A stretch of DNA of 64,000 nt from Gammaproteobacteria bacterium (GCA_018828385.1 JAHJVE010000007.1:238950-302949); one strand, 5' to 3'; positions 1 through 10,665 are shown, numbered from the stretch's first letter. Notes: a model not told the origin generated them from the sequence alone. Program-made: numbers and translations.

Positions 1-2451
1 CAGATCAAGATCCTCGTTTGCCGAATCCGCGTCCTCTTCGTTGGTCAACACATCAGGAACCGCCGACTCTTCGACCACGGGAGCGAGTTCGCCACCAAGG
101 TCAAAATCGAGCGCGTCAGTGTCGCTTACCGAAACCACGGTGTCGGTGTATGGCTCAGCTTCTGCAGCACTCTGGCTGACGATCTCGGGAGCAACCGTCT
201 CCTCGCCGAGATCAAAATCAAGGGTCATTGCATCTGACCCAAAATCCAGCGTCTCGCCGGCGGCATCATCAACGATTTCGACCTCCGGCTCTTTCGGAAG
301 AACCAGCGTGTCGTGCTCAAACCCTTCCGAGAGATCAAGCGCCACCGGAGCATCCTCCGCTTCAGGCTCAATATCCGACCCTGATCCTGGCTCTGGTTCG
401 GGGAAAGTCGCCAGCGACTCTGCTACCTCAACAGGAACTTCGGCCTGAAGATCAGCAGGGGCATCAGCCAGCTCGAGCAATGACCCGTCCACCACTTCCG
501 GCGCTGCCTGCGCCTGTGATGCAGAGTACAACGGATTATTCGGGTCAAGCTCCAACCCCAATACGGCTACCTTGGCCCAATCGGGACCGACGCCGGCGGT
601 CTGGGCATAAAGCTCGCCAGCCAGCGTTTCAAACTGCTTGACGCTGTGACGGTTGGCATAAATCTCGAGCAACTTGGCATGGATGGCAGTGCGCTGCGGA
701 TCCTTCTGCAAGGCCTCGAGCAAAATCTCCTCGGCTTGGGTATCACGACCATAGGCCATGTATACGTCCGCCTCGGCAACCGGATCGACTTCATCGGTAT
801 CGATGGTTCCCGGACCGGTCTGGCTAAACTCGCCGGTTTGCGGCGGCGTGTTGCCCGTGTCGATACTCTGGCCACCGGTCATGCGGAACACAGAGTTGGG
901 GCCAAGACTGGACGGCATCGGCAGCGCCGTCGTCTCAACCGATGAGCTCCTGGTGCGCCGACGGCTGTACAAGAAGTAACCAGCCAGTAGCGCCAGAACA
1001 CCACCGCCGCCAACCAGAGGCAATGGATCCTCAAGCAGCGAGTCGACAAAACTGGGCTCATCCTGCACCTGTTCCATAGGAGGAGCTACAGTTGGCGGAA
1101 CAACTGGTTTTGCCTCTTCCGCCGGCTTGGGCGGCTCGACCGGCTTGGCCGCATCAGGGACCTTTGGCGACTCGACGGGGCTTGCCACTTCAGCCGGCTT
1201 AGGTTCAGGCGCCTTTGCCGTCTCGGCTGATTTCGATGGCTCGACCGGCTTTGTCACCTCGGCAACCTTGGGTTCATCCTTCATGACCGGCGGTTGCTGA
1301 AGCTCGGCCAACTTCTGGTTTTTCAACTCCAGTAGCTTTTGCAACTCATTGACATTTTTTTCCAGCGCCTGGAGGCGATCCTGCGCATCCTTGAGGGCCT
1401 TGTCCTTGGCCACCTGATCGGCCGCTTCTGCTGCCTTGCCTGCCGCAGCGCCCTTGGCTGCTGGGTCGGTGCGCGCAACCTTGACCTGATCCTTGGATTG
1501 CTCTTCCGGAGCGATCTTCTCGTCTACCTTGGCGGTGATTTTTCCGGTGCTGGTCTGCGTAGCTACGCCATCGGCGGCTGGCGTTTTGGCAGTCGAAGCA
1601 GCCAGCTTTTGCCGGTAGGCATTCCAGTCACGCGCATGGGCGACGTAGATTTTTCTTGCTTCGGCCGGCGAAACCGACTCGACTGCCGACTGTTCAGGAA
1701 CATTCAGAATTGCACCGGCCTTGAGACGATTAACATTCTCGGCCACAAAGGCATCAGGATTGCTCTGGAACAAGCCGATAAGCATCTGCTCCAGAGACAC
1801 GCCGTCATACTTGTTTTCAGAAGCAATCTGACGCAGCGTTTCACCCGACTTAACGACATGGACACCGGGACTTTCCATCCTCCGCCCTGGCTCGGAGGCC
1901 ACTTTTGACTCCGGGGCATTACGAGGAGCAGTCCTGAGCGGAGCAGGTCTTGACTCACCGGCACTACCACCACCGCGTACCGTTTCCACAATCCGCGCAT
2001 CCGCTACTGAGCGCGACGATTGGGCAGCCCGCATTTCCGGCGGGTCGAGGAGGAAGGTGTATTCGCGGACCAGACGCCCGGCCGGCCAGTTCAGCTCAAC
2101 CAGAAAGTCGAGGAATGGTTCGTTGATCGGCTTGACAGAACTGACCTTGACGATCGATTGACCACCAGGCCGCTTCTCGACGGCAAAACGGAGATCCAGC
2201 AACACCGAGGCAAAATCCACCCCAGCCTGCTTGAACACATCCTGAGGCGCCAGACGAGCACTCATGCCACCGAGTTCCTCTCTTGTTGCACCGATGTCGA
2301 GCTCGGCCCGCAAGGGCTGCCCAATCCCGGACAACACCGTGAGCTTGCCCAGGCCGGCAGCCTCTGCAATCCACGGAGAAATCGAAAGACAAGAAGCAAC
2401 GGCAAGCGCAACTGCGCGTTTCTTGAACCTGGTATGTACAGTTCCGTTCAC
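1..2451 (-). CDS. fimV: FimV-like peptidoglycan-binding protein, C-terminus outside window
   Basis: 817 residues are visible and the frame stays open at the window edge, so the C-terminus is missing. A signal peptide occupies about residues 1-29, ending near PWIAEA. The mature N-terminus starts AGLGKLTVLSGIGQPLRAEL, typical of FimV/TspA proteins. A LysM-like segment (VHVVKSGETLRQIAS) lies near residue 190, followed by a coiled coil and a Lys/Pro/Glu-rich linker. One membrane span lies near residue 480, then an acidic cytoplasmic part with a TPR-like stretch (AEEILLEALQKDP). Family members are inner-membrane hubs for type IV pilus assembly and cell polarity. The start chosen is a GTG at 2449-2451; an in-frame TAA lies shortly upstream and there is no ATG between. 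The RBS is weak. Confidence 0.9.
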   Translation of the reverse strand, partial: MNGTVHTRFKKRAVALAVASCLSISPWIAEAAGLGKLTVLSGIGQPLRAELDIGATREELGGMSARLAPQDVFKQAGVDFASVLLDLRFAVEKRPGGQSIVKVSSVKPINEPFLDFLVELNWPAGRLVREYTFLLDPPEMRAAQSSRSVADARIVETVRGGGSAGESRPAPLRTAPRNAPESKVASEPGRRMESPGVHVVKSGETLRQIASENKYDGVSLEQMLIGLFQSNPDAFVAENVNRLKAGAILNVPEQSAVESVSPAEARKIYVAHARDWNAYRQKLAASTAKTPAADGVATQTSTGKITAKVDEKIAPEEQSKDQVKVARTDPAAKGAAAGKAAEAADQVAKDKALKDAQDRLQALEKNVNELQKLLELKNQKLAELQQPPVMKDEPKVAEVTKPVEPSKSAETAKAPEPKPAEVASPVESPKVPDAAKPVEPPKPAEEAKPVVPPTVAPPMEQVQDEPSFVDSLLEDPLPLVGGGGVLALLAGYFLYSRRRTRSSSVETTALPMPSSLGPNSVFRMTGGQSIDTGNTPPQTGEFSQTGPGTIDTDEVDPVAEADVYMAYGRDTQAEEILLEALQKDPQRTAIHAKLLEIYANRHSVKQFETLAGELYAQTAGVGPDWAKVAVLGLELDPNNPLYSASQAQAAPEVVDGSLLELADAPADLQAEVPVEVAESLATFPEPEPGSGSDIEPEAEDAPVALDLSEGFEHDTLVLPKEPEVEIVDDAAGETLDFGSDAMTLDFDLGEETVAPEIVSQSAAEAEPYTDTVVSVSDTDALDFDLGGELAPVVEESAVPDVLTNEEDADSANEDLDL

Positions 2452-2560
2452 GGCAAAACCCTGAGCGTCAAATTTGGGACTTTCAAATTAACATCATGTA
2501 CTTAGCAATGCAAGCTAAACCCGCTTCTCAAACCCGCCAATTTGCATATCCCCAACAAAT

Positions 2561-2592
2561 AAAATGCCGGGGTCAAAGCCCCGGCATTTTTT
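2561..2592 (-). terminator. Intrinsic terminator after asd
   Basis: A GC-rich hairpin (TGCCGGGG, six-base loop, CCCCGGCA) is flanked by A and T runs, so it can act in both directions. It lies 18 bases beyond the asd stop codon and upstream of fimV, separating the two transcripts. Confidence 0.85.
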
Positions 2593-2610
2593 GCGCAAAG
2601 ATGATACCGA

Positions 2611-3744
2611 TCAAGCGTCTAGCAGAATCCGCAGCATGCGACGCAGCGGCTCTGCAGCCCCCCACAGCAGTTGGTCGCCGCAGGTAAAGGCAGCCAGGTA
2701 TTCCGGGCCCATTGCCATCTTGTGCAGACGACCAACCGGGACGGTCAGAGTACCGGTCACGGCCGCCGGGGTCAGCTCGCGCTCGGATATCTCCCGGTCA
2801 TTCGGCACAACCTTGGCCCATGGATTGGCCTTGGCCAGCATGTCACTAATTTCGTCGAGCGGCACATCCTTCTTGAGCTTGATGGTCAGCGCCTGGCTAT
2901 GGCAACGCATGGCACCGATGCGCACGCACAGGCCGTCGATGGGGATCGAACCAGCCGAGCGGAAAGCCGGCTTGCCGAGAATCTTGTTGCATTCGGCGCC
3001 GCCCTTCCACTCTTCCTTGGACTGGCCATTCTCGTAGGGCACGTCGATCCACGGGATCAGCGAGCCGGCAAGCGGCGTGTTGCGGAAGTTCTTCTTCGGG
3101 AAGGCATCGGAACGGATGGTTTCGGCCACCTTGCGGTCGATGTCGAGAATGGCGGAAGCCGGATCGGCCAGCAGGTCTGCCACGGATGAGTGAATGGCAC
3201 CCATCTGCGAGATCAGTTCGCGCATGTTCTGAGCACCGGCACCGGAAGCGGCCTGATAGGTCATGGACGTAGCCCATTCGATCAGGTCGTTCTGGAACAG
3301 GCCGCCCAGACCCATGAGCATCAGGGACACCGTGCAGTTGCCGCCGATCCAGTTCTTGCCGCCCTTGGCCAGCGCATCCTTGATGACGTGCATGTTCACT
3401 GGATCGAGAACGATCACCGCATCGTCAGCCATGCGCAGCGACGACGCCGCATCGATCCAGTGACCGTTCCAGCCAGTAGCGCGCAGTTTGGCGAAGACTT
3501 CCTTGGTGTAGTCGCCCCCCTGGCAGGTGATGATGATTTCGCAGGCCTTCAGGGCTTCGATATTGGATGCATCCTGCAGCGGCAGCGAGGCTTCCTTGCC
3601 GCCAAATACGGGAGCCTTACCCCCGGCAGCCGAAGTCGAGAAATACACCGGATCGATATGGGCAAAATCGCCCTCTTCCACCATGCGCTGCATGAGGACC
3701 GAACCGACCATACCGCGCCATCCAACCAGACCAACCTTCTTCAT
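2611..3744 (-). CDS. asd: Aspartate-semialdehyde dehydrogenase
   Basis: 377 residues, close to the usual length of the proteobacterial Asd enzyme. It reduces L-aspartyl-4-phosphate to L-aspartate-4-semialdehyde with NADPH, the branch point to lysine, threonine and methionine. The N-terminal nucleotide-binding motif is [17 protein letters not shown], and the active-site cysteine lies in [15 protein letters not shown]. It is the last gene of the leuC-lipoprotein-leuD-leuB-asd series, 27 bases after leuB, and is followed by a strong terminator. dapA, the next committed lysine/peptidoglycan step, is elsewhere in the window. Identification is secure. Confidence 0.97.
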   Translation of the reverse strand: MKKVGLVGWRGMVGSVLMQRMVEEGDFAHIDPVYFSTSAAGGKAPVFGGKEASLPLQDASNIEALKACEIIITCQGGDYTKEVFAKLRATGWNGHWIDAASSLRMADDAVIVLDPVNMHVIKDALAKGGKNWIGGNCTVSLMLMGLGGLFQNDLIEWATSMTYQAASGAGAQNMRELISQMGAIHSSVADLLADPASAILDIDRKVAETIRSDAFPKKNFRNTPLAGSLIPWIDVPYENGQSKEEWKGGAECNKILGKPAFRSAGSIPIDGLCVRIGAMRCHSQALTIKLKKDVPLDEISDMLAKANPWAKVVPNDREISERELTPAAVTGTLTVPVGRLHKMAMGPEYLAAFTCGDQLLWGAAEPLRRMLRILLDA

Positions 3745-3771
3745 CTCGTCACTCTCCGTGAAAAATCTTTT

Positions 3772-4824
3772 TTACAGCGCAGCCAGCACGGCGTCGCCCA
3801 TTTCCTTCGTACCCACCTTGTTGGTGCCGCGCTCGTAAATATCACCTGTCCTATAGCCTTGGGCCAAGACCTTTTTGACCGCATTTTCGACACGCAGTGC
3901 CTGCTCTTCGAGGCCAAATGTGTAGCGCAGCAACATCGCCACCGAGAGGATGGTCGCCAGCGGATTGGCCACGCCCTGACCTGCAATGTCAGGTGCCGAA
4001 CCGTGCGACGGCTCGTACATTCCTTTGTTGTTGGCATCGAGCGAGGCCGACGGCAGCATGCCGATCGAGCCGGTCAGCATGGAAGCCTCATCGGACAGGA
4101 TGTCGCCGAACATGTTGCCGGTGACCATCACGTCAAACTGCTTCGGCGCCTTGACCAGTTGCATGGCAGCGTTGTCGACCAGCATATGGCTGAGCTCGAC
4201 ATCCGGATAATCATGTGCGATTTCGATCATCACATCGCGCCAGAGCTGGGTTGTTTCCAGCACGTTCATCTTGTCGACCGAGCACAGCTTCTTGTTGCGT
4301 TTCTGCGCTGCCTGGAAGGCGACATGGCCGATGCGGCGAATTTCCGACTCGCTGTAGACCATGGTATTGAAGCCGACACGCTCGCCGTTTTCTTCGCGGA
4401 TGCCGCGCGGCTGGCCGAAATAGATGTCGCCAGTCAATTCGCGAACGATCAGGATGTCCAGACCGGAAACGACCTCCGGTTTCAGCGTCGAGGCATTGGC
4501 CAGTTCCGGGTAGAGAATCGCCGGGCGCAGATTGGCGAACAGTCCGAGATCCTTGCGAATACCTAGCAGGCCGCGTTCCGGACGCAACTCGCGGGCGAGC
4601 ACGTCCCATTTCGGGCCGCCGACGGCGCCGAGCAGGATGGCATCGGCTTCTGCAGTCAGCTTCTTGGTCGCTTCAGGATACGGCGTTCCCGTCGCATCAA
4701 CGGCGCCACCACCGATCAGGCCTTCTTCCAGTTCCAGCTTGAGGTCAAGTGACGTGAGCACACGCACGGCTTCAGCAACGATTTCCGGACCAATGCCGTC
4801 ACCCGGCAGAACACAAATCTTCAT
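3772..4824 (-). CDS. leuB: 3-isopropylmalate dehydrogenase
   Basis: 350 residues. It oxidises and decarboxylates 3-isopropylmalate to 2-oxoisocaproate with NAD+ in leucine synthesis. The N-terminus [20 protein letters not shown] and the metal/substrate region [20 protein letters not shown] are family hallmarks, as is the segment [20 protein letters not shown]. It follows leuD by 12 bases and precedes asd by 27 bases, indicating one operon. Confidence 0.97.
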   Translation of the reverse strand: MKICVLPGDGIGPEIVAEAVRVLTSLDLKLELEEGLIGGGAVDATGTPYPEATKKLTAEADAILLGAVGGPKWDVLARELRPERGLLGIRKDLGLFANLRPAILYPELANASTLKPEVVSGLDILIVRELTGDIYFGQPRGIREENGERVGFNTMVYSESEIRRIGHVAFQAAQKRNKKLCSVDKMNVLETTQLWRDVMIEIAHDYPDVELSHMLVDNAAMQLVKAPKQFDVMVTGNMFGDILSDEASMLTGSIGMLPSASLDANNKGMYEPSHGSAPDIAGQGVANPLATILSVAMLLRYTFGLEEQALRVENAVKKVLAQGYRTGDIYERGTNKVGTKEMGDAVLAAL

Positions 4825-4836
4825 GGTTTTTCCTTA

Positions 4837-5475
4837 TTACGCAAACAGCCAGGGCTGGTTGATGCGACGTTTTTCTTCGAATTCGCGGATCTTCTCGGCG
4901 TGACGCAAGGTCAGGCCAATGTCGTCCCAGCCGTTGATCAGGCATTCCTTGCGGAAGGCATCGATCTGGAATGGAATGCCATAGCCATCGGGGCGAACCA
5001 CGGCCTGCGCCTGCAGGTCGACAACAAGCTTGTACCCGGGCGTCGCCTCGACCTGCTTGAACAAGGCTTCGACCTCGGCTGCCGGCAAAACGATCGGCAC
5101 GATGCCATTTTTGTAGCAGTTGTTGAAGAAGATGTCGGCGAACGATTCGGCGATGATGGCCTTGAAACCAAAATCGAGTAGAGCCCACGGCGCATGTTCA
5201 CGCGAACTACCACAGCCAAAATTGGCACGAGTCAAAAGCACCTGCGCACCTTGATAACGTGGCTGGTTCAGCACGAAATTCGGATTTTTCGGCCGCCCGG
5301 AGGCATCCTGTCCCGGCTGTCCGACATCCATGTAGCGCCATTCATCAAAGGCATTCGGCCCGAAGCCTGAACGCTTGATGGACTTGAGAAACTGCTTGGG
5401 GATGATCGCATCGGTATCGACGTTGTTGCGGTCGAGAGGCGCCACCAAACCTTCCAGACGAACGAATTTATCCAT
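4837..5475 (-). CDS. leuD: 3-isopropylmalate dehydratase small subunit
   Basis: 212 residues, standard for LeuD. With LeuC it isomerises 2-isopropylmalate to 3-isopropylmalate. The swivel-domain motif [17 protein letters not shown] is present. The start codon shares one base with the stop codon of the upstream small lipoprotein gene (TAATG), which implies translational coupling between a leucine enzyme subunit and an apparently unrelated lipoprotein. Confidence 0.97.
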   Translation of the reverse strand: MDKFVRLEGLVAPLDRNNVDTDAIIPKQFLKSIKRSGFGPNAFDEWRYMDVGQPGQDASGRPKNPNFVLNQPRYQGAQVLLTRANFGCGSSREHAPWALLDFGFKAIIAESFADIFFNNCYKNGIVPIVLPAAEVEALFKQVEATPGYKLVVDLQAQAVVRPDGYGIPFQIDAFRKECLINGWDDIGLTLRHAEKIREFEEKRRINQPWLFA

Positions 5476-5690
5476 TACTCCACCACTTTCTGCACGGCGT
5501 CGCCACCCTTCTTGAGGGCACCGCCCACCGCCTCGCCACTTTTTTGCAGGGCGCTCCCGACGGCTTCGCCGCCCTTTTGCAAAGCCTCACCGGTCTTTTC
5601 AGCGCCGATGGCGACATCCTTCTTGACGCCCTGCGCGGTATTGCAAGCGGCCAAACCAAGCACAACAAGCAAGACAAGCCAATTCTTCAT
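5475..5690 (-). CDS. Small entericidin-like lipoprotein inside the leu operon
   Basis: 71 residues. The signal peptide ends in a lipobox (LGLAAC, Cys16), so the mature protein should be a lipid-anchored peptide of about 56 residues. The mature part is built from near repeats of the type [20 protein letters not shown], predicted amphipathic helix. It resembles the entericidin/YgdR class of small lipoproteins in size and lipobox, but the repeat pattern is not enough to assign a function. It sits between leuC (15 bases upstream) and leuD (start-stop overlap), so it is co-expressed with leucine synthesis. Confidence 0.8.
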   Translation of the reverse strand: MKNWLVLLVVLGLAACNTAQGVKKDVAIGAEKTGEALQKGGEAVGSALQKSGEAVGGALKKGGDAVQKVVE

Positions 5691-5705
5691 GATCGTCGCT
5701 CCTTC

Positions 5706-7112
5706 TTACAGAACGTCGCGCACGTCGGCGAAACGACCGGCAATCGCGGCGGCGGCGGCCATTGCCGGGCTGACCAGATGAGTCCGTCCGCCCGGACCCT
5801 GACGGCCTTCGAAATTGCGGTTGGAGGTCGAGGCACAACGCTCGCCCGGTTCCAGACGGTCGGCATTCATCGCCAGACACATCGAACAACCCGGTTCACG
5901 CCATTCGAAACCAGCCGCGATGAACACCTTGTCCAGCCCTTCCGCTTCGGCCTGACGCTTGACCAGGCCGGAACCCGGGACGGCCAGGGCCAGCTTGACG
6001 GTCGCGGCGACATGACGCCCCTTCAGCACACCTGCCGCCTCACGCAAATCTTCGATGCGTGAGTTGGTGCAGGAGCCGATGAAGACCTTGTCGATGGCGA
6101 TCTGGTTGATCGGCGTATTGGGATTGAGACCCATGTATTGCAGGGCGCGTTCCATGCCTTCGCGTTTGACCGGATCGGCCTGCTTGGCCGGATCGGGAAC
6201 GACGGCGTCGATGGCAACGACCATTTCGGGCGAAGTACCCCAAGTCACCTGCGGACGAATCTCTTCGGCCTTCAGCGTGACGATGCGGTCGAACTGCGCG
6301 CCGGCGTCAGAATGCAGCGTGCGCCAATAGGCGACCGCTTGTTCCCAGACGTCACCCTTCGGTGAGAACGGGCGGCCTTTCAAATAATCGATGGTTTTGT
6401 CGTCGACCGCAACGAAGCCCATGCGCGCACCGCCTTCGATGGCCATGTTGCACAGGGTCATGCGACCTTCCATGCTCAGGCCGCGAATGGCGCTGCCGCC
6501 GAATTCGATGGCGTAGCCGTTGCCGCCGGCCGTGCCGATGGTGCCGATGATGGCCAGCGCCACATCCTTGGCGGTGACGCCTTTGCCGAGCTTGCCGTCG
6601 ACGGCGATCAGCATGGTCTTCGATTTCTTTTGCAGCAGGCACTGGGTGGCCAGCACGTGCTCGACTTCCGAGGTGCCGATGCCGTGCGCCAGACAGGCAA
6701 AGGCGCCGTGCGTTGAGGTATGCGAATCACCGCAAACGACCGTCATTCCGGGCAGCGTGGCACCATTTTCCGGACCAACGACGTGCACAATGCCCTGCCG
6801 CGCGTCCTTGAACGGGAAGTAGGCCAGCGCGCCGACTTCGCGGATATTGTCATCCAGCGTTTGCACTTGCTGACGCGAAACCGGGTCCTTGATGCCTTCG
6901 TCCCAGTGATCGGTCGGCGTATTATGGTCGGCCGTCGCGACGATGGACGAGATGCGCCACGGCTTGCGGCCGGCCAGCTTGAGGCCTTCGAAAGCCTGCG
7001 GGCTGGTGACTTCATGCACGAGGTGACGATCAATATAGAGAAGGGCCGTGCCATCAGCTTCCTGATGGACGACGTGGTTCTCCCAAAGCTTGTCGTAAAG
7101 GGTCTTCGACAT
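5706..7112 (-). CDS. leuC: 3-isopropylmalate dehydratase large subunit
   Basis: 468 residues, normal for LeuC. It is the aconitase-type catalytic subunit and holds a [4Fe-4S] cluster. The cluster ligands are visible in [18 protein letters not shown] and [11 protein letters not shown]. It pairs with LeuD, which lies after the small lipoprotein gene. The substrate-binding segment [20 protein letters not shown] is intact. This is the first gene of the leu-asd series on the minus strand; a copy of the dispersed GGTTGACCGTAGCA repeat lies about 70 bases upstream of its start codon, within the end of the MFS gene. Confidence 0.97.
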   Translation of the reverse strand: MSKTLYDKLWENHVVHQEADGTALLYIDRHLVHEVTSPQAFEGLKLAGRKPWRISSIVATADHNTPTDHWDEGIKDPVSRQQVQTLDDNIREVGALAYFPFKDARQGIVHVVGPENGATLPGMTVVCGDSHTSTHGAFACLAHGIGTSEVEHVLATQCLLQKKSKTMLIAVDGKLGKGVTAKDVALAIIGTIGTAGGNGYAIEFGGSAIRGLSMEGRMTLCNMAIEGGARMGFVAVDDKTIDYLKGRPFSPKGDVWEQAVAYWRTLHSDAGAQFDRIVTLKAEEIRPQVTWGTSPEMVVAIDAVVPDPAKQADPVKREGMERALQYMGLNPNTPINQIAIDKVFIGSCTNSRIEDLREAAGVLKGRHVAATVKLALAVPGSGLVKRQAEAEGLDKVFIAAGFEWREPGCSMCLAMNADRLEPGERCASTSNRNFEGRQGPGGRTHLVSPAMAAAAAIAGRFADVRDVL

Positions 7113-7142
7113 GGTGCGTAATGTGGGCTGTAAAGCCTTGAA

Positions 7143-8327
7143 TTATTGCACAGGATCTTTCGTTTTTGCCCTGTTTTCCCGGTTGACCGTAGCATTCGCA
7201 CCGACCCAGCCCCAGACCAGCACGAAGCCGACCAGCGCGAACAGCGAACCGAGGGTAAAGGTCCAGCCGGAACCCAGCGAATCCCAGGTTCGGCCGCTGA
7301 TCAGCGCGCCGAGCAAGCCGCCGGCGCCGAACGACAGGCTGGAATACAGCGCCTGCCCCCGTCCTTGCGCCCGGCCCGGAAACCACTGATTCACCGCAGC
7401 AATGGAAGCCGCGTGGTAGGCGCCGAATGTCAGGCCATGCAGTAGCTGGACGACAATCATGATGGTAGCCGACTCGACGCCCCAGCCCATGAGCAGGAAG
7501 CGAACAATCGCCGCGCCAAAACTGGCGAGCAGGATGGCCCGCAGCGAGAATCGTCGTGACAGCCGGGCCATGAACATGAAGACGGCGATTTCAGCCACCA
7601 CGCCGAGCGACCAGAGCAAGCCGACCTCTGTCTTCGAATAGCCGTGGGCATCAAGGTGAATCGAGTAAAAAACGTAGAACGCGCCATGTGCCGCCGACAT
7701 CGCGAAGCAGGCGGTCATCAGCGCGATCACTTTCGGCTGACGCAGGATTTCGCCAATTGGCTGAACCCCGCTGTGCTCAACCAACGTCGCCTCGGGCAAG
7801 GTCAGCGCATAGAGCAAGATTCCCACGAGAATCCCCCAGCACACCCAAACCACGCCGACCGGCGGCGCCATGTCGAGCAACGCGCCGGTCCCCATCACGG
7901 CGACGATGAAGCCGATTGAACCCCACAAGCGGATGCGGCTGTAACGGCCACGCTCTTCGCGCAGATGGTCGAAAGTCAACGTCTCGACCAACGGCAACGC
8001 AGCACTCCAGAAGAAGGCCAGGATAGCCATCGCCAGCAGCATGCCGGGCAATTTGTCGAGCCAGAAAAAGGCGGTGAATCCGGCCAGACCGATCACTGCC
8101 GCCAGTCGGATGATCGCCATGCGCCGACCGAAATGGTCAGCCAGCCAGCCCCACAAATTGGGTCCAAAAAGGCGCATCAACTGCATCTGCGACATCAGCA
8201 GACCGATGTCCCAGGCAGAAAAATTCAGGGATTGGAGATAGAGCCCGAAATAGGGGGAGAAGGCGCCAATGAAGGCGAAATAGAAAAAGTAGTAGCCCGA
8301 GAGGCGCCAGTAAGGCAATGCATGCAT
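7143..8327 (-). CDS. MFS transporter, HcaT-like
   Basis: 394 residues with about 12 predicted membrane spans. The N-terminus (YWRLSGYYFFYFAFIGAFSP) and the loop LADHFGRRMAIIRLA fit the MFS_1-like/HcaT group of major facilitator permeases. The substrate cannot be read from sequence. The last residues (ATVNRENRAKTKDPVQ) are encoded by a copy of the dispersed repeat, so the C-terminal tail probably extends beyond the ancestral protein. It ends 30 bases before the leuC start and may be read into the leu operon. Confidence 0.85.
   Translation of the reverse strand: MHALPYWRLSGYYFFYFAFIGAFSPYFGLYLQSLNFSAWDIGLLMSQMQLMRLFGPNLWGWLADHFGRRMAIIRLAAVIGLAGFTAFFWLDKLPGMLLAMAILAFFWSAALPLVETLTFDHLREERGRYSRIRLWGSIGFIVAVMGTGALLDMAPPVGVVWVCWGILVGILLYALTLPEATLVEHSGVQPIGEILRQPKVIALMTACFAMSAAHGAFYVFYSIHLDAHGYSKTEVGLLWSLGVVAEIAVFMFMARLSRRFSLRAILLASFGAAIVRFLLMGWGVESATIMIVVQLLHGLTFGAYHAASIAAVNQWFPGRAQGRGQALYSSLSFGAGGLLGALISGRTWDSLGSGWTFTLGSLFALVGFVLVWGWVGANATVNRENRAKTKDPVQ
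7171..7199 (+). repeat. Dispersed repeat, copy 1
   Basis: Core GGTTGACCGTAGCATTCG preceded by TTTTCCC. The copy lies inside the last codons of the MFS gene and upstream of leuC. Confidence 0.7.
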
Positions 8328-8368
8328 CCGGCGATTTTACCGGATGCATCCTCGGACACAGCCCCTAA

Positions 8369-8635
8369 TCAGGCCTTGACCGATTGCTGACCGGCGCGGA
8401 AGGCAAGCAACAAATGGTAGATTTCATCCTTCAATTTGACGCGCTGCTTCTTCATATCCTCAATGGTGAAGTCGCCGACCGGCATGTCATGCTCCTCCAG
8501 ATCCTCGACCTTGCCGGTCAGACGGTTGTAGGAAGCGAACTGCCGGGAAAAATAGGCGTTGCCAGCCTTGAGGACATCGATGGCGTCCCTGAACTCAGGA
8601 AACTCCTGGTACAGATCATGGTGATCAACTTGCAT
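8369..8635 (-). CDS. DUF465/YdcH-type small protein
   Basis: 88 residues, soluble and highly charged. The pattern (HHDLYQEFPEFRDAIDVLK, then NRLTGKVEDLEE, then KKQRVKLKDEIYHLLL) matches the YdcH/DUF465 family, short helical-hairpin proteins of unknown role. The start at 8635 is preceded by GGGAGAG at good spacing; the longer open frame upstream lacks such a site and overlaps aroC. It lies between aroC and the MFS gene on the same strand. Confidence 0.85.
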   Translation of the reverse strand: MQVDHHDLYQEFPEFRDAIDVLKAGNAYFSRQFASYNRLTGKVEDLEEHDMPVGDFTIEDMKKQRVKLKDEIYHLLLAFRAGQQSVKA

Positions 8636-8687
8636 GGTTTCTCTCCCTGTTGCGATGACCAGCCGCCTGAGCGGCAACGTAGAAATA

Positions 8688-9788
8688 TTACGCGGATTTC
8701 CCCGGAATGCGCGGCGTAGCACACACCACGTCACCACACTGGGCACGGTGGCGCAGAGCATGATCGATCAACACCAGCGCCAGCATGGCCTCGGCAATCG
8801 GCGTCGCGCGAATGCCGACACAGGGATCGTGCCGCCCCTCGGTCGCCACCTCGATGGCGTTGCCCTGGCGATCGATCGAGTGACGCGACTGGGCAATGGA
8901 CGAGGTGGGTTTGATCGCCATGTTGACGATGATGTCCTGACCGGTCGAAATGCCGCCCAGCACGCCGCCAGCATGGTTGGTCTTGAAGCCCTGCGGAGTC
9001 ATTTCATCACCGTGTTCGCTGCCTGTTTGGGTAACCGAAGCGAAGCCGGCTCCGATTTCGACCCCCTTGACGGCATTAATGCCCATCATGGCGTAGGCGA
9101 TTTCGGCATCAAGCCGGTCATAAACCGGCTCACCCCAGCCCGGCGGCACACCGGTGGCCGTCACGGTAATTTTGGCACCCACCGAATCCAACGACTTGCG
9201 CAGGCTGTCCATGTAGCTTTCGAGCTCTGGCACCAGCGCTGCATTCGGCGCAAAAAACGCATTTTCGCGAATATCGTCGGCCGAAACGAAAGGAATCTCG
9301 ATCGGCCCCAGCGCACTCATCCAGCCACAAATAGTGACGCCATAGCGTTCATTCAGCCACTTTCTGGCAATCGCACCAGCCGCCACGCGCACGGCGGTCT
9401 CACGAGCTGACGAACGACCACCGCCACGGTAATCGCGGAAACCGTATTTCTGGGTGTAGGTGTAATCGGCATGGCCAGGCCGGAAGGTATCGGCGATATT
9501 GCCGTAGTCCTTGCTGCGCTGATCCTGGTTGCGAATGAGCAGACCAATCGGGGTGCCGGTAGTCTTGCCTTCGAATACGCCGGAAAGTATCTCGACGGTA
9601 TCAGGCTCGCGGCGCTGCGTCACATGACGCGACGTTCCTGGCTTGCGGCGATCAAGCTCAGCCTGAATATCGGCCTCGCACAGGGCCAACCCGGGTGGGC
9701 AACCGTCGACGACGCAGCCGATCGCCGGGCCGTGTGACTCGCCAAAGGAGGTAACGGTAAACAAGGAGCCGAAAGTATTGCCTGACAT
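8688..9788 (-). CDS. aroC: Chorismate synthase
   Basis: 366 residues, full length. It converts 5-enolpyruvylshikimate-3-phosphate to chorismate using reduced FMN. Signature segments are [18 protein letters not shown] near the N-terminus, [18 protein letters not shown] in the middle, and [17 protein letters not shown] near the C-terminus. It appears to be a single-gene unit upstream of the DUF465 gene. Confidence 0.97.
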   Translation of the reverse strand: MSGNTFGSLFTVTSFGESHGPAIGCVVDGCPPGLALCEADIQAELDRRKPGTSRHVTQRREPDTVEILSGVFEGKTTGTPIGLLIRNQDQRSKDYGNIADTFRPGHADYTYTQKYGFRDYRGGGRSSARETAVRVAAGAIARKWLNERYGVTICGWMSALGPIEIPFVSADDIRENAFFAPNAALVPELESYMDSLRKSLDSVGAKITVTATGVPPGWGEPVYDRLDAEIAYAMMGINAVKGVEIGAGFASVTQTGSEHGDEMTPQGFKTNHAGGVLGGISTGQDIIVNMAIKPTSSIAQSRHSIDRQGNAIEVATEGRHDPCVGIRATPIAEAMLALVLIDHALRHRAQCGDVVCATPRIPGKSA

Positions 9789-9908
9789 GGAAGCTGGGTT
9801 CTATATATGGAAGCGAGAAGTTTACCACGCCAGGCGGGATGCCTCCCCCACGCCGCACCGAGATGCCGGACAAGCATCGACTTCGTGCCAATCGCCGGCC
9901 GTAAACGA

Positions 9909-9934
9909 CGAAAGGCAGCCAAAGCTGCCTTTCG
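9909..9934 (-). terminator. Hairpin after CBS-domain gene
   Basis: A perfect hairpin (CGAAAGGCAGC, short loop, GCTGCCTTTCG) lies 15 bases past the stop codon of the CBS gene. The T run is short (TTT inside the stem), so termination efficiency is uncertain. Confidence 0.6.
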
Positions 9935-9948
9935 AACAAGCTGGCGAC

Positions 9949-10395
9949 TCAGGCCTCCTGGTCAGTTGGCCAGTTCTTGATATAGCTCTTCAGCATCTTG
10001 TTCTCGAAACTCTGCTCCTCAAGCACCGCCTTGGCCACATCGAGAAACGAGATGACGCCCATCAGCGTGCCCTCTTCGACGACCGGCAGATATCGCGAGC
10101 GCTTTTCGATCATGAGCCGACGCAGGTCGTTCGCCTCCATATCGGGATAGGCGGTCACCGGATGCGTAACCATGACATCGCCGACGGTCAGACTTTCTGC
10201 CGTTGCCGCCTTGCCCTTGAGAGCCATGAGAACTTCGCGGAAGGTCAGCATGCCGACCATCTTGCCGCCATCCATGACCACCAGCGAGCCGACATCGAGG
10301 TCGGCCATGCTATCCACAGCAAAAGCCAGAGACTGTTGCGGCGCAACTGTAAACAACGTTCCGCCCTTGACCCGCAGTATTTCCCGAACCTGCAT
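9949..10395 (-). CDS. Two-CBS-domain protein
   Basis: 148 residues made of two CBS motifs and little else. The first spans about residues 8-60 (LAFAVDSMADLDVGSLVVMD) and the second about 78-130 (RSRYLPVVEEGTLMGVISFLD). CBS pairs bind adenine nucleotides and regulate partner proteins; no partner is adjacent. The start at 10395 has GGGAGAG upstream; a GTG five codons earlier is the alternative. It resembles the stand-alone CBS proteins common in betaproteobacteria. Confidence 0.88.
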   Translation of the reverse strand: MQVREILRVKGGTLFTVAPQQSLAFAVDSMADLDVGSLVVMDGGKMVGMLTFREVLMALKGKAATAESLTVGDVMVTHPVTAYPDMEANDLRRLMIEKRSRYLPVVEEGTLMGVISFLDVAKAVLEEQSFENKMLKSYIKNWPTDQEA

Positions 10396-10665
10396 TGCGC
10401 TCTCCCGCACTCGGTTTTAATTGGTCGGATGATCTTAGAGCATCCTCCGCAATTCGGAAAGGATAACGGCACTTCTCGTCTCGCATAAGGTCGAAGGGCT
10501 ATGGCAAGAGCACCAGGTGTTACAAAAAGTCACGCGAATTTAACAAATTTATTGGCATTGCCACTTGCGAAATGTCATAACCATCTATACACTTGGTCAT
10601 ATCACCTAAGGCATATATCGCTAGGATGCTTGGGTAACCCTATTACACTAGCGTATGGAGATTGA

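Noticed and set aside
10550..10572. Sigma-54-like TGGCAT...TTGC before the XRE-like gene
   Set aside because: There are 11 bases between GG and GC instead of 10, and nothing else links that gene to nitrogen control.
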